Origin: Acanthochromis polyacanthus
Lineage: Eukaryota; Chordata; Actinopteri; Pomacentridae
NCBI RefSeq assembly: GCF_021347895.1
Contig: NC_067116.1
Span: forward strand, 40,629,677-40,693,676
Direction: 5' to 3'
Length of the DNA: 64,000 nt
Shown in pieces: positions 12,901-27,900 of this stretch. Every line of letters begins with the position of its first letter. Positions within the stretch are counted from its first letter, which is position 1. Below the pieces are notes generated by a model. The model was not told the origin of the DNA. It worked only from the letters and a program-made list of their open reading frames with translations, and ran no database searches. A program made the translations under genes and the position numbers.

Positions 12901-15900
12901 TAATTGACCCATGGACCATCTGTAACTGCCAGCAAACATCTCGACTAGAAAACGCTTGACGACGAAAGACTGAAAGTAGAGCAGCAATAATTAACTAATT
13001 AATGGATTCTTTTACCGACAGAAAAAAAGACAGGCAAAAACTTGTTGGTTACAACTTTGCGTGTAGTCTTTTTCCCTCAGAAATAACAGCATGGATGTTG
13101 GTCAATTAAACAAAACATCCTGTGGAGTTTCTAGTCAGTTATTTTCTGCTTTTTGATTCAATGTTTGCTCATTTTCCATTAAAAAATAAATTCCTGCACT
13201 TCTATGGAAAGAGTACAGCCAAGTCTAGAAGTAGAGAAAACAGTTTAAAAAAAAAGAAGAAAAAAAGGTTGTATTTAGAATAACAAGTGCGTACCACCAC
13301 AAATTTTACAGAAAACAACCTAAAGTTGAATTTCTTTGTTTATTTTACAGAAATTTTAAATATCAGGAAACATGCAAAACATTGTTCAAGTGCTCATGGC
13401 AAAATAAATGCTGTCTCTACATATTATAGATATTTCACTACTTTCATTTGTTCCCATGCTTGTCTCCTCTCTAAACACCCTGCAGTCCAGCCAAACTTTT
13501 ATATTTCTGTCTTGTAACTGTGCATCGTGACTTCTCAGTTCAGTTTTTGGGTTTTTACAGGAATTGTTTAAAGCAAACATAAAAGACACATGCAGAACCA
13601 AATCGCTTGGATGAAATGTCTTAAATCAAGTTTAGGCTTGGTTCATTTTATTGACTGAACAGCACTGTTTTTCAGTTGATAAGGAAAAATGCTGCATCTT
13701 TGTAGATTTTTCAAAAAAAAAAAAAGATGATTTTTAAACCCACTAGCGATTTCTTTTGGGTTCAGAGGGTTAATTAAGATTCATAACTATCATTAAGATG
13801 ATTAACAGAGAAATTAATTGGAAGATTAATCGATAATGGATAATTGTTAGATTTAACTTTAAGAGCGGTCGGTTGGTATTGTAGAAATGTATGGAATAAA
13901 GCAAATTCATTACAACATTTTGTATGTGTATGGGGCTTAAGCCTTCATAAAACGAATGACCTAGAAATAAAAATTACCCTGAACATTTATACATAAATTC
14001 CTTTCCAGTAGACAAGAAACGGGTGAAGATTTAAGTTCCTTGGATTTGGGTAGCAGTTGCATCTGCTTGCTGATCATCCTCTCTTCTTCCTGAAACATTT
14101 TTTTTCATTTAATTAGATACGTGTGAATTAATAAATATCTAATTACTTAATCAGTGAATCTGTGAATTAACGGATAAGAGCTTTTCAGAAGAGGGAGCAC
14201 ATTTTGATTAACAATGATCTCAAAAGTGTGAGCTGACCACTGAGAAACAGATCACTCTTCAACGTAGGAAACAGTAATAATATAAAATAAAATAATAGAC
14301 ACAGGAATGACATGGAAAGAAGTAAATAAGGAGTTGCCATGTGAAATAAGCTTGGCGACTTGTGACACATATCAAGGTGAAAATGTTTTTCTGGAGGCAG
14401 AGCAATTATGTCTCGCAGATAACGGAGAAACAAAGGAAGCTAAAATGGGCACAGCTCTAAGTGAAGACAGCCACAGTTTTACACCGACAGTGGATATGAT
14501 GTGGATAAAGACAACCTGCTACACTAGCTGCAAAACTGTTGGCGAGATTGTGTGTGTGTTATTAACAAAGGGAGACAAGGGAGTATCATTTCACTTCATT
14601 CAAAAAGAGCAGTCTGCGTTGCTATGGTGATTGTTGCATCTTATCTTTGAATTCCTTTTCATCCTTCAACTGGTAAATAAGTTAGCTATCACTCAGCCAC
14701 ACATCCGAGGTGATCAGAGGGGAAGATATGAGAGCTGGGAGTCTTAAGATGGAGCTGCCTCTCCTCTGCTTTAATGTGACTGTTACTGTAGATCTGTTGC
14801 GTTTTCCAACTCCCTCGTATAGACTCGGCCGCATTTTTTTTTTTTTTTTTAAAGACAAAGTGCAAACACAGCACCACAGTGCTTAAACAAAGTCACCTTT
14901 GAAGCATGCAAAGGTCAGCACTGACAGGAAGTTGACAAGGTGAGGAGAGTGAAAACAATTCTCCTTCATTGTCTTATCTCGGGGAAACAGTTAAACAAAA
15001 TCTATGTGGATTCCTGCTTGGCCTCACTCCCAAACTTTGGATCTCTTTAGATGTCACTTCCACGTACTTACTCAGGGACCGAGCATTGCCCTGCTTGTGT
15101 ACTGTGTTGGCAGGCAGTGCTGCTTTGAAAGAATAAAAGGGAGAGGAAAAAAATCGGTACTGGAAGCTTTGTCAGTGCAATGGAAAACTTTTGTGTCAGT
15201 GTTATATTTGCAACGCTGATATTCTGCAGGAGCCAAGGTGACACAGATGGCACAAGTGCCACAGAATAGCGTGGGTGCCATTGTGGTGTGAATCTGCCAG
15301 ACTGTCCCTGCTCTGTAACAGACACTTACAGGAAAAGGAGCCAGATTTGCACACAAAAGGAATATTTCACACGGTCATGAGAGCCATGAGGAACAATTGC
15401 CCAAGTGAGCAGTTTCCCTGACAAGCACAAGGCTCCTTTAGGTGAGTTTTCACACATGCTGGATTTATACTTAAGGTGCACATTTACACCTAATCACACT
15501 CTGAGGGAACACTATAAAAAGGAATGATTACATTGTTGTGCAGTTGTGTATACTTTCAACACTGATTGCCTCTCTGTCAGTTTACAGCCATAGCCAAACA
15601 AAATTATCACGACACCACGTCCTCTTCTGTATGGCCTTTTGAGGACTGCTCAATAACCAGATACAGCTTCTTCATTTAGGCTTTGAGCTTGCATGAAAAC
15701 AAGACGACCACAGAGTTGGTTGTCTCTCCGTTCTCATTAAGAAAAGCCTCTGGGCCACAGAAACATCAAAGTATCCTTGGTGCCTTCACCCAGCTGTAGC
15801 AGCGAAATGGGCTGGAGAGGGTGGGGATAAAGAGACACAGGAGGACTGAAACATGCCTTCACAGCAGCCTGCCAAACTGACATCGAACATAAAAGAGATT

Positions 15901-18900
15901 AGAGCCTACATTACCTCAGCAAATGACTAAACCATCAAGAAAAGCCTATGGTGACACCCTCAAGAGGTTTTGCTTTATTGCTCAAGTCTGCTCTCCATTG
16001 TACTATGAAATCAGGTAGTCATAAAATGGAAAATTCATTTTAAAAATCCTCCTTATTGATATTCCAAAGGCAAAACCAACCAACTCAAAGTTTACAGTTC
16101 TGGATTCCTAAATGGAAATGATCACATCTACACATCACATCATTTTAGACTTCTTACATCAGTTTGTAAGTTTGTCTAAACCAATGTAATGTGTTTTAAC
16201 CAATCATACTTTATTTAACACGGAATTCAAGCTGCAATGAACACTGAAACAAATAAATGCTGCAATGCAGAATATAAGTTATATTGCACATCTGGTGACA
16301 AGGGTTGGTTTTCTTTTTTTAATTGTCATTAGTTTATTTAACTTGCTTCATGATATGTGTACTTAAATGCTGCTCCTCAGCTATACGTAAACGACCGACA
16401 GATTTCAAAGACAGAAATTTGTAGAGAAAACTCTTATTTCCTCATTGGCATTGTTTTATTTTTTGTTATATTATTATTATCATCATTTTTTATTTCACTT
16501 AACTCAGTCACAGCCTATGTAAATGTTAAAACAGTGATTGTTCTATGCCAATTAAAAAACATAATATATGCATGTGGAAACAAATCATATATCCAAGTCC
16601 TCATCCTTGCATTAGAAGATAGAACATCTATTACACAGTAAATATTAAACTGAGGGTTGACAAATCTAATCAATGCAAACAACAATGACTTCTAACATGT
16701 GTAGAGTTATAGCCATCATCAGGAGATAAGTTGCTGCTGGTCGCAAAACAAGAGGCATTTAAATCTCCCTACTATAGCAGGGAATGTGCGATTTAGGCAT
16801 GTCACAGCACCAGAAATGTGTTAGTTGGTACTATTACCGCTGAAAGGTTGCTGACCTCTTGGCCAGGTCACCCTTGTGAAAGAGATCTTGATCTCAATGG
16901 GTTTTTTCTTTTACCTGGTTAAATAAAGGTTAAATAAATAAAAACGCTACAAATGTCAGTAACAAATTCGATACAAAAAAGAAAGAACATTTTTAAAAAT
17001 GTAGATTAAAATTTCAGAATATACTGCAATACAGCTTAACAGTCTGAATGACAGCATCTACGAACACTGTGAGCAGCACCAAGCTCAAATTCCAAACTAC
17101 CGTTATTCTAATTCAAACACTAACATTAGCCTTTATGAATGTTTTGCATAGAGCATTTTTACAACATACGCAGCTGTCGCAATTCACAAACAATACAGCC
17201 CCTTTTAGACCTCAACTCTTCTCCATTACTCTAACAACAACTGAACATCTCAGTTTAATTTCTATAGTACAATTTTGGACACTTTGCTGTAGAAGTTGCG
17301 ATGACATCTCACTTTCAGCAGATCGGTCAGAACTGCATGCAGTCACAACAATAGACAGTAAGTGAATTGGGGAATGCTTTTATCACATTTCAGCACCAAT
17401 ATTGGCCCAAAAAATATAATCACAGAGAGCACAAAAGACAAACTTTGCAAGCCGACGACCTCATTCACATTGCACTACAATTTCATCACATCTATTAGGT
17501 TAAGAACTGAAACGTCTCTCAAGATAAAGCTTTGCTGCGATGGGAACATGACCTGAACAGCTCAGATTAATCAGACCCACCAATAATGAATGTTTCTTTA
17601 AAACAAAAGTTAACAGAAACTGAAGCTCAGTTTGTTGTTTCCAGTTGTTTGTAGGAGTGTTTTCTCTGAGTTTATTAAAAGCTACAGCATCATACAGCAG
17701 CCATGTGGGCGTTTCCAGAGCAGGACAGTTGAGCTCCTTTTCACACATGGAAAAGCAGAATAGCACAGGTAACGTAATTTATTACCCATAACTATAAATA
17801 TGGGGACAGGTTCAGAACAGGTCACAGTGTGTTCACTTCAGACAGCGCTTGTCTCATACAGAGTCATAGTTCATAGGTTGCAGTTAAAATCATTTGTTAC
17901 AGGACGGGTGTCCTGAGGTTAAGTCCTCAGCTCCATCGCAGTCATATTTTTATCTTTCTGTTCATAAAGTCCCACAGCAGTTTGATTATCATCACATGTG
18001 TTTCACTTCCAGTAATTAGGGAAGTCATAAATAAATTAGGTTGTTATTTGGACAATTTGACAAACTTGCAATGAGTTTAGATTTAGTCATTTGTTTATTA
18101 TTGCATTGTAGTGTGTTAATCATGTATGTCCAATCAGAATATGAATATTTAGACAACATGTTCATTATTATAGCTAACAACTGAAATAAATAATGAAATA
18201 GATTAGTTATTATGCAATGTCTGCAGTACCTACAGTGTCTATGGTACCTTTGTTTTTTTGGCACCTTAGAAAAACAAGTACTGTCTTGTTTTCAGAATTT
18301 TGGCATCGACTTGGTACCGAAGTATCGACTCTTCTGACTTTCCTAAGGTAGGCTACATCCGTTCACTGTATCTGGCTAGCAACATGTGTGTCATTGGGTT
18401 AACTGCAGCCACCAGCTTGACTTATGGCCATTGATCTGCGTGGTGGAGTGGAGAGAGCTGCCAGCGCTCAAACCTCGATCTTTATTAATGTAGTGTGACA
18501 AATAATCAATCTGTCACCACCCGGACAGGGGTGGGTGCCAAAAAGATTATACAATGAGCAAAATCAATAGACATGCAAGAGTCAGATGTTTGGGAGGTCA
18601 GTTCACACAAATTACAAAACATATTTCTAAAAAAAGAGACAGATTTCTGCTTCCACTCTAATACAAGGCAGGAGAATTTAAAAAAAAAAAAAAAAAACAA
18701 CCCTCATTTTCTTTCTGGTATGAACGGGCTCCTGTGAGTGATGCTTAAATGCATCTCAAATGTGTTTTGTGAAGTTATTTGACATGCAAGAAGTGCAGCT
18801 GTTGCGTACCTGTTCTGAACAGGCCCACTGAAGTTTGGGTCAAACTTGCGTGGTTCACCTGTAAGACAAAGAGTATGGATATATTAGTTGACAAGTAACA

Positions 18901-21900
18901 GTCAAAAGAAACGTTTCAAATTCAAGACAGAGTACATATACAAAGCATAGAAGCATAGCAACAGGAAACAGCACTAATTATTTGAAACAAGCTAGACTGT
19001 GGCCTTAAAAAAATACTTCATTACACCATATACAAACAAGACGACATGGTCATCAATATCCCCCGCCACATGTGATGTCTGTGAGTCTATATCCAAAATA
19101 GTGATCAAGGGCCATAACTCTGTTAAATATTATTGCACAGGTCTCATTTTCGAACTTGATCAAGGTGTCCATGGTGTGAAGCTACGCACTAAATTTCGTA
19201 ATCTTAGCTGTAATAGTTTCCGAGAAAAGCTGTCCCCTTCATGTCGGACGGACGGAGGCCAAACCTATATCCCCCTTTTCCACTTCATGGAGGCGGGGGA
19301 TAATAAAGCGTCACAAGTTCAGCTGGTGTCCAAACTAACTAACTAGGCCATTTCACAGTACTATTTTCCTAAAGAAGCACCACACTAAGCAAGAGCTGGA
19401 AAAGCCAAAACAATGTTGCTAACATGGAAATATAATAAATTACTTTAACAAGTCTTAATCCAAACAGCTTATCTGGGTCACAGTGAGGATTCCCCATTTG
19501 ACCCAGCAGGGTAGTAAGTAGTTGCAAACACCATCAGTCACCCAAGAGGCCAACTCTGACTGTGTGCACTTGTCGGTACGAGACAGGCCATGCATTTTAT
19601 CATCGGCTGCTTCTTTGGTCCCCAAGTCGTTTCTGCAACTGGTTGAAACTAAGTATGACGTGTTGCTGAGGAGCTATTAATCAGCACACACGAAGCGTAA
19701 TATCTCCAAGCAGCTGGGGCAGACTTTGGGGCAGCATGAGTGGGCCTATCTCCCATCTGTCCATTTCCCAAACCGATCCTGTTGAGAGATGAACAAGCCA
19801 GTCTTGCTTCTAAAAGTGTGAGAAATGAGTACACTGCACTACGCACATGCAAATATGCTGGGCCTGTTCTGAATGCACAAACAAAACACCTGAAATAAGC
19901 ATGACACATTTTTATTTTTTGATCACCAAATCCAACAAAGTCAATAAATTAATCTCAGTAGCGAGTGTTATCTGTAAATGGCCTAGCTTAAGCCTCCAAA
20001 GGAAAACAAATAAAAGGTAATTACAAAAGAATTGATCGTAATCTTTCGTTACGATAAAATAGAAATTCTGCAAAGCAGCTCATGGTTATACAGATGTAAA
20101 TCAGAGTGCTTCTTGACAGAGTTCTATGTGTAGACTGAGAAACAAATTCCTCTGTTCATGTCCATTAAGTATCAACACTGTAATGCCTTACACAACAATT
20201 AAGTGATTGGTGAACATTTGGTTTCGATGGAACAATAAATCAAACCGCCGTCCTCTTCCCTCTTCCTACTACTTTCGCTTGTATACAAAAAGCAGCAGGG
20301 ATGAAAAAAGCTGCATCACACATTTAAGGTTTTGTTGTGTCGGGAGAAAAAGCATTATGACATTTTTCACACATTATTTTACCACAGAAAATGGATATTC
20401 CATTTTGAGAAACAAACTACAGCCATGCTCCTGCCTGCCTGAAACTAAAACAGTGAACTGAGGATTTACAGTTCAGAGATTCACTTGTCAAATGTAAAAC
20501 TTACAAATGTACACTATTATTCGTTATTTTTGTTTTACTACAGAAAATACATTGTTTGATTTTAAAACAGCAGGAAATGCAACTTCTTGTGCTGTGATGT
20601 TAACGCCGGGGTAGGCAGTACTTTTTTTGGCATCACTGGGCAAAAAGGTCACACTAACCTCTACTAACCATACTGTAATTGGAGTGGTTTTAAGAGGAAC
20701 TTAGACTTCTGCGACTCCTCTTGCCTGAATTTTCAGGTTTTTGAAAATTCACAGGGATTTTTCACTGATCAGAGATCATCATATAAATGAAAACAAAATG
20801 AGCAGTGAAAACAGGATGTTGTGGGTTAGACTGAGGACTTTCACAGGGGAGACCGAGGTTTGAATCCTGAGTGACGCCATGAATGAACATTGACTTTTAG
20901 CTTGACTATCTTTGCATGTTTAAAAACACACGCTTGTGTTGTTAGCAAGAGAGGAGGGTGGTAGATTTTCAAATTCACTTCTTCTGAACTTTGGAGATTT
21001 CCCCCAAAGCAGCTGTAATACCAATCTGAGGCTATACACAAGGACAGTGTGTTTCACAGTGTAGCTTTCTACTGCATGCCACCAGAGAAAGTATTATGTT
21101 AATGTGCCATCTGCAGTCTGGGCATTGCAGGTAAGGTCACTATAACATGAAATAACAAGATCGTTAACTGTCAAGGTAACTGCCATCGCTTGGGGTCACG
21201 TCTGTGAAAATAATCACGCTAACCAGAAGCTCCAGGTGAACTTTGTCAATTTTAAATTCAGACTGGAATTCTCTGCCTTCCACTGTGAGCATTTCAGCAT
21301 TATATCTGTTTGCTTTTTTCTTTACTTAGCGCTCTGAGTGCAGTAACACAGCAGCACACTTTCCTCCATGGACGTCATGTTTGTTTACTACTGCTGACAT
21401 GGACATAGTCTGCTTAGCTTTAACTAGCTTATATCTCCCCCTTGAGGACTGAAATTGATCATATCCACTGCAGGACTGCATGCTGAGTAGGCTCACCGGA
21501 GTAGCGCATTTGCACCGACTGGACCAGGCATTGCTATTTCATCTAACAGACATCAGGAAAATTCATTTTTGACTTACACATACAGTTCAGAGCTGTGTAA
21601 AGGTTTCAGGCACTTTGTACATTTAAGACATGAAGCTTTATTGTCATTGCAAGGGTACAATGAAATTTAGATGCTTATCCCTCAAGTAATATCATCGGGG
21701 CGGTGTTGGATACGTCCTAGATACATTCTTCAGCATGACAATGAGCCCAAAGTTCTGCACTGTATATACTACCTTTTAAAGACAAAGTACTGAAAAGCCT
21801 CAGCGTTACCTGTAACCTCAGGTTCACAAGCCCTTCACCAGTTTCCTACAACAGCACTGTGGCAGTCTGATGGATAGAAATGCCGATTCTCTGGACCAAC

Positions 21901-24900
21901 AGCAAAATGATGGGATTGTTGCAAGTGAGCAAAAATTCTGCTCACTGACAATCCAAAAGGTGTCCTTAAGCTGCACTGTCAGCAGCAGAAAAAAAGCACA
22001 AGACCAGAAATGTACTCGCGTTGTCAGATTTCCTTTTCTGTTCATTGTGATAAAGTGCACATTTAAGAGGAGCAAGAAAAAAGCCAAAGGTTACAGCTCA
22101 GCCTCAATCGATTGGCTGGACTCATGATCACACAGGACTATGTAGAACTACTGAATCATTAGGACATTCCTTAGAAGCAGTGTGGGTGTGATTATGACCA
22201 TTTCGGCTTCTTTGTCACAAATGCAGTGTGAGCCGTTCACCTTTCTGTTATTTGACATTAGAATCTTAATGTATTTTTTTCTTCTGTCCTTGCTGTTAAA
22301 AATCTTAGTTTAGAGCCATCTGTTTAGCCGTCAGTAAAAGTCACTCACTTGAGTTGTGTTTTAGCTCTAAAAAATGGGAGATGTTCTGGGTTAACTGTGT
22401 GAATTTCTCTGCCAAGGACACAATGTCACAAGACCAGGTGCTCACTGCAGCATTTGCAGAGCACTGGCCTTGAATAGAGGAGGACGCTTCTCTGTATTTT
22501 AACTAAGTAGTCTACAATGCTGTCAACAGAGCTCAAAGAGAAATGCACAAAGTATGCGTCACACACACAATAGGTATACTGTGAAAGATTGAGACAGTCG
22601 CTGATCAGCTTTTTTTCTGTAGTTTCACACGCTGAGAGACAATGAATCATGCTGCTTACTGGCCAACAATCACCAGAAACCCAAAGTGAGTCAAACAGAA
22701 AATTAAGATCAATCGATACTCTTCAGACTACAATCTGGCTCTTTTAAAGTCAGCAGCTCTTCATGACATACTGACAGAACTAAACTACTCCTCCGTGTTT
22801 TGCCTTAAGTCGCCTCCAATAGTTTTATATCTCAGCGGTTGTTGCTACAGCTTCATGGCCAGGAGGCCGATCACATTAACTGACATCAGAGCTAATTAGA
22901 AGTACAACTGCTGGGGGTTAGTGTAGCTACAGCTACCAGACTGGGCCTAATGCAAGCTGATTATAAAAAGATTTTAAAAACTCATTTCACTGGTGACTCC
23001 TGAGGTGTAAATATCCAAAACACATGTCGGTCTCAACAGCGTGGGTACTATTGTTGTGAAAACAGGTTGGTCCATATGGTGAGCGAAAGCTGAACCACAC
23101 TGAGATCAAGGAGAGTCAGTGGTGAGAGGACAGATTGTGGAGCAGTGAAAGTCAGGGGGCACAGTTTTTTTTAGTCATGGCTGTAGTGTTTCGATCACCT
23201 TACTGTTTTGAGCTGTGTGAACAGTCAATATGCCAGTAAGACAACCAGGCAGTCAACTGATCAAAAAAAAAAGGGGGGGGGGGGGGGGGGGGGTCATTGC
23301 ACGGGTCAAAATCCAGGATACGAGACGATACCGTGTGGTAGAGGGAATTCAAAAACAAGTGATTATGTAAGCATGATCCAGATGAACTTCACTGTACTGT
23401 GTGACAAAATATTGTGGAGGATTTCAAACCTCTTCATTTTAACACAGCAACATTCAGGTGATGAAGTATGTGCTTATTCACCAAAGCTAAATTTAGCTAC
23501 AGCTGGTGTTCTTACTCACTACATGAGCCTGACTACCTCCACCAGGCTGTTGTACTTTCTTCTGACCTACAAAACAGATTTCAGAGAAGGGTTAAGAGAG
23601 AATGGTGAAAATAATCAGTGGTGCCGGGCCACCAGCAGACTCTGCATTAGACTACGGCTGTTTAGACTGCACTGCAGTCTGCCAGTGCAGGAGATGAGGC
23701 TGGTGGACTTAATGTGTGCTGCTGGCTGTAGTCAGGCTGAATGAGGGTTTGTAGTCAAAAACATTCGGAAAAAGCCTGGCAGGCATGCTACACTAGGACA
23801 GCTAGAGTCGCTGTTAGCTCCTCTGACGGCTCATCTCCTCTATTGACATAGTGTTGGGTAATGCCACTGTGTCCTGCTGTAGCTGACAGATATAAGCATA
23901 ACACAACAATCAAAAGCTCTGAGGCAATAAGGTCGTATTGGGTGAAGAATTAGACATCAGGATCAGACAACGGCTTTGGCAGTAATCTTCGCTCCCTGAT
24001 CCCATTTGCATTTGTGGCAAGTCTTCCATAGCAACAGGATCTCTGGATCAATTTGCAGGGGTGAGGACCTAACGCACATAAAAATGATTATAAAACTTCC
24101 TACTATTAAAATCAATCTAATGATAGCTCTCAAAGAAGAATAAAAGACACTGAACACCCCTCACTTTAAAGTCCATATTTCCTGTCAGATTCTGAAGTCT
24201 GTGCTAAGATTGACGGCAGAAAAGCAACTTCAGAGAGGCAGTGCTGGAAAAGAGCCAGACGCAACAACCCACCTTGGAGTGATAAAGCTTCAGGAGAGTG
24301 TCACGGAAGCAGTTCATCGCCTTGTATTTCGCAATTTAGAAGAAGACTAAATTGCACTCTTATCCCCTATGGTTCACTTTAGTAGTCTATTGAGAGGTTA
24401 TGTGGACATTTACTGAACCACATCTATATCGATTGATTGAAATGGCATCAGTCTGTAGCACACCTTAAAATCAAAGTCAAGTACATTAAGCAGTGTTGCT
24501 AAATATAAAATGGGTAGGAGTATCCATCATACAGTACAGTACACCACACTCTCCAGAGTACAACTACTCCACTTTTTTTTTTCCACGTTTCCACAGCCCC
24601 CTTCCCAGAGTTTCCCAGCTCGTCTCCATAAACACATCCAGTACGTAGACACATCCACGCAGGCAGACACAGGCACCAGTGTCCCCTGGCTCCACTGTCC
24701 AACACAGGCCTCTTTCATACCGTGGTCAGGCAAACAGCTCGAACACTGCAGGTGCTCTACATGGGTTGGGTCAAAGGGGCCATTTGGAAAGGACATTTTT
24801 TTTGTTGTTTTCACTCCGTGTATTCATAAACATTTCCAAGACCTGGGGAGAGTGAAGTGCTGTGAGACTGCACTTCTGTCAAAGCTTTGTTGAGCTCACA

Positions 24901-27900
24901 AGAGTGTTAGATCCAACTACAAATAAATAAAAAAAGAGGGAGAAAGTTTAAAAATTCAGCATAATGATGCTGCACAGCAGGGTAAGCAAAAGTCTGTAAG
25001 TCTGAATGCTGCGTACAGTATATTCATTCATATTTGATGAAAGCACTGGCTTCTGCCAATCCATAGAGGAAAGCAGCATCAGTAATATGGCTTTTGGGGT
25101 TTTGTGTTTTCTTCTCGCCTGTATTTAAAAACTAGCTGTATTCAGGTTTCTCCTGCAACATCAATACGGTTCGCCGCATGGCACACTAGCAACAAAGCTG
25201 CTTAGGTGGATCCCTGCCATAAATATAAAGGATTGAACAGCTTTGATAGGATAAGAGACTGGGTAGAGATCCCAGGATAGCCTGTAAAGCAAGAGGACTG
25301 CTGTCAAGGTTTCCCAGTTGAATAAGTCAAGCATGCACCCATGGGGGTCACATGGGGTCATGGGAGAGGGCAGATGAACTGGGGACAGCATCTTCATACA
25401 AGTCTTTCAAAATTGCCTGGGAAAGAAAAATAGTCCATCTGTGAAAGAATCAAAGGATTTAATGCTCCAGATGCCTCCCTTTTTTTCCAAGTGTTAAAAA
25501 TGAGGAGAGAAAATACACACATACACTGTCCATGTAGCACCACCACTCTCCTTTTCTCTGTCTACCCTCTATCGCCCGTCTGTATCCTGAAACATCTTTC
25601 TTGCCGTGCTTGTATTTTCCCCTCTCTGGAGAACAGCACAACATTTAAAGTGCTTGTCTCCTTATTGAGAAAAGACAACAACATCTCGATCTCTGGTTTA
25701 GGTTTACTTAGCCGAGTCCCTTGGGATGCTCTCAACTATTAGCAGATGGTTGCAGACTGTGTACTTGGCATATCTGACTCAGTAGTCCACTAAGTTAACT
25801 CCTATTAGTGCAGGAGCAGTACTTATTGCGCATATTTTCTGAGGAAAGCAAAGACAGCGAGCTGACATCCCTTCAGATATCGAGAATGGTGGGATCCGGG
25901 TAGGGATTCAACCCCCAGGAGATGAGTTAGCATCTGAGTGTCAGAAGCTGACAGCTAGGCCTGCTGCTCCAAGGAGAGAAGTAGCCGTATTGTGGCTGGG
26001 GCTTTGTGACCTTGGTTACTTGTGCGCAAGCCTCCAGGCATGTCAGTGGCAGCCCTGTGTTTCTGTGAAATGAGACTTGCTACTGCTACTCTAGATCAGC
26101 AGCAGGCTCAAGTGGTTTTGGCCAGGATTTATAAAGACTTAAACATAAGAGGATAGGACTTGATATCCAAATATGCAGTAAATTGAGGTGGAAAACACTT
26201 TCTTAACTCATATGCCATTCACATTTACATTAAGAGTTTCATATTGAGGAATCAAAGCAAGAGATGTCACTTGGGCATTTTTTTCTTTTACAGTTTCTCC
26301 TTACAGTTTCAAAGTCTGTGTTGGAATCTTTCACAACCAACTCATAACGAGGCAGATCACTCCATTAATATCACAAAAGTATGTAGACGCTAATCTGTGC
26401 TGGAAACAGGTTACTGTACATAATCTCACCCTGTAGGCAGGATGATTCGCATGTCTTAGCAAAACTTGATTCGAGGGCTCTGTAATGACTAAATGACTAA
26501 TTAAGATGAAGATTATTTTCCTGCGTGGAAATCCTCAACTGACTTTACATATCAAAGTTTAACAAGATTTTTGTGATGCAGGATGTAACTGCGAGCCAAG
26601 ATTCGTAGTAGCACAGAAGGAAGGATTTTGCAAATGTTCTCTACCACAATTTTATTTATTTTTTAAATTTTCCTTTATCAGCTGTATATTCTTACTTGAC
26701 TTCTGAGGACAAACAGCCAGCTAACAGCTGAAGATCACAGGGAAGTAACGCTTCATACAAATAAAATTCAAGCTGGTCTGGTACCAACTGTCCATGAGGG
26801 GGGCTAATGGAGCTGTGACGACTGTCGATTAATCAATTAGTCAGCGGAAATAATCTTGATTGATAATTGGTCAGTCATTTTAAGTCATTTCTTAGCACGT
26901 TTTTAGCTTCTCAAGTAACAATTGGCTGAATGTCTGTGCCATATATGGCAGTTCATGATATGTTTTTTAGTTTGGGGCTGATGAACCAAATACAGCAATT
27001 TGAGAGTTTTCAAGGGTATTTTTTCTTCTTCAGATAATCTATTAATTGTGAACGTTACACATAAATCACCGAGTTAAAAATAAAAGTTAACTACTTGAGA
27101 TATATAATTATACAAGTATATAGCACATAACCAATTTTGATTATCTGGTTGCTGCAGGTGCACAAGAAATGCTCACGCCACTAGTAAGGCAAATCATATT
27201 AATTAAATCATGTCATATTCTGCTTTAGGAAGGAGTATTACTTGGTTCTGCATCCTAAGGGAGAGCTAGCATCTTGATTCCGTAAATATTAATATCACTG
27301 CCTGGCTACACCAACAGGGTATCCTCTTCACATTAGCTTCTCAGCAGCATGCACACTCAGATCAGCAGCAAAGCCAGGAAAACCATTAAAGTCATAAAAT
27401 CAAGCGAACATTTCAGGTGCAACACCAGACCCTCACCTGTACTGCAAATGTTTGTAACGACACAGTTTCAATAACGCTAGCTGCATTATTTGGCACATAG
27501 GGCACATCAAAAATGTTTTCGAGTCTGACTGTGCACCCGACACACTCAAGATTTACGTGTCTGGCATGAATGTAGCGGCCTCTCCTCTCACATTCCAGTG
27601 CATCTTTGGGTGGTGTTTCGTAAATCACTGTCAGTGTCACTTAGCCGTTCAGTCATAAACAAACACTGGCTGTATTTGTACTGCAAATTGGAAATTTAAA
27701 GTCTCCTAGCTGTCGCCAAGAAAGTCTCTCTACAGCTAAATGTCCCATTTTCGCAGACTTGAACAAATAACCATCCAGTGCTGTGCAGGAGTGAAGCTCT
27801 GAAATTATTTACTGACTCACCCTATCATTAGCGTGAATAATATACTTCAAACTTCCGAGCGCTGACACGGCTATCTCTTGAGAAAAGGCACATGAAATTA

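Noticed and set aside
20845..20875. tRNA-like B box (GGTTTGAATCC)
   Set aside because: No proper A box at the right distance and no cloverleaf could be drawn; at most an old tRNA-derived repeat.
23208..23744. 178-codon ORF containing a poly-Gly run
   Set aside because: The Gly run is the G21 homopolymer; the remaining sequence has no protein-like features.
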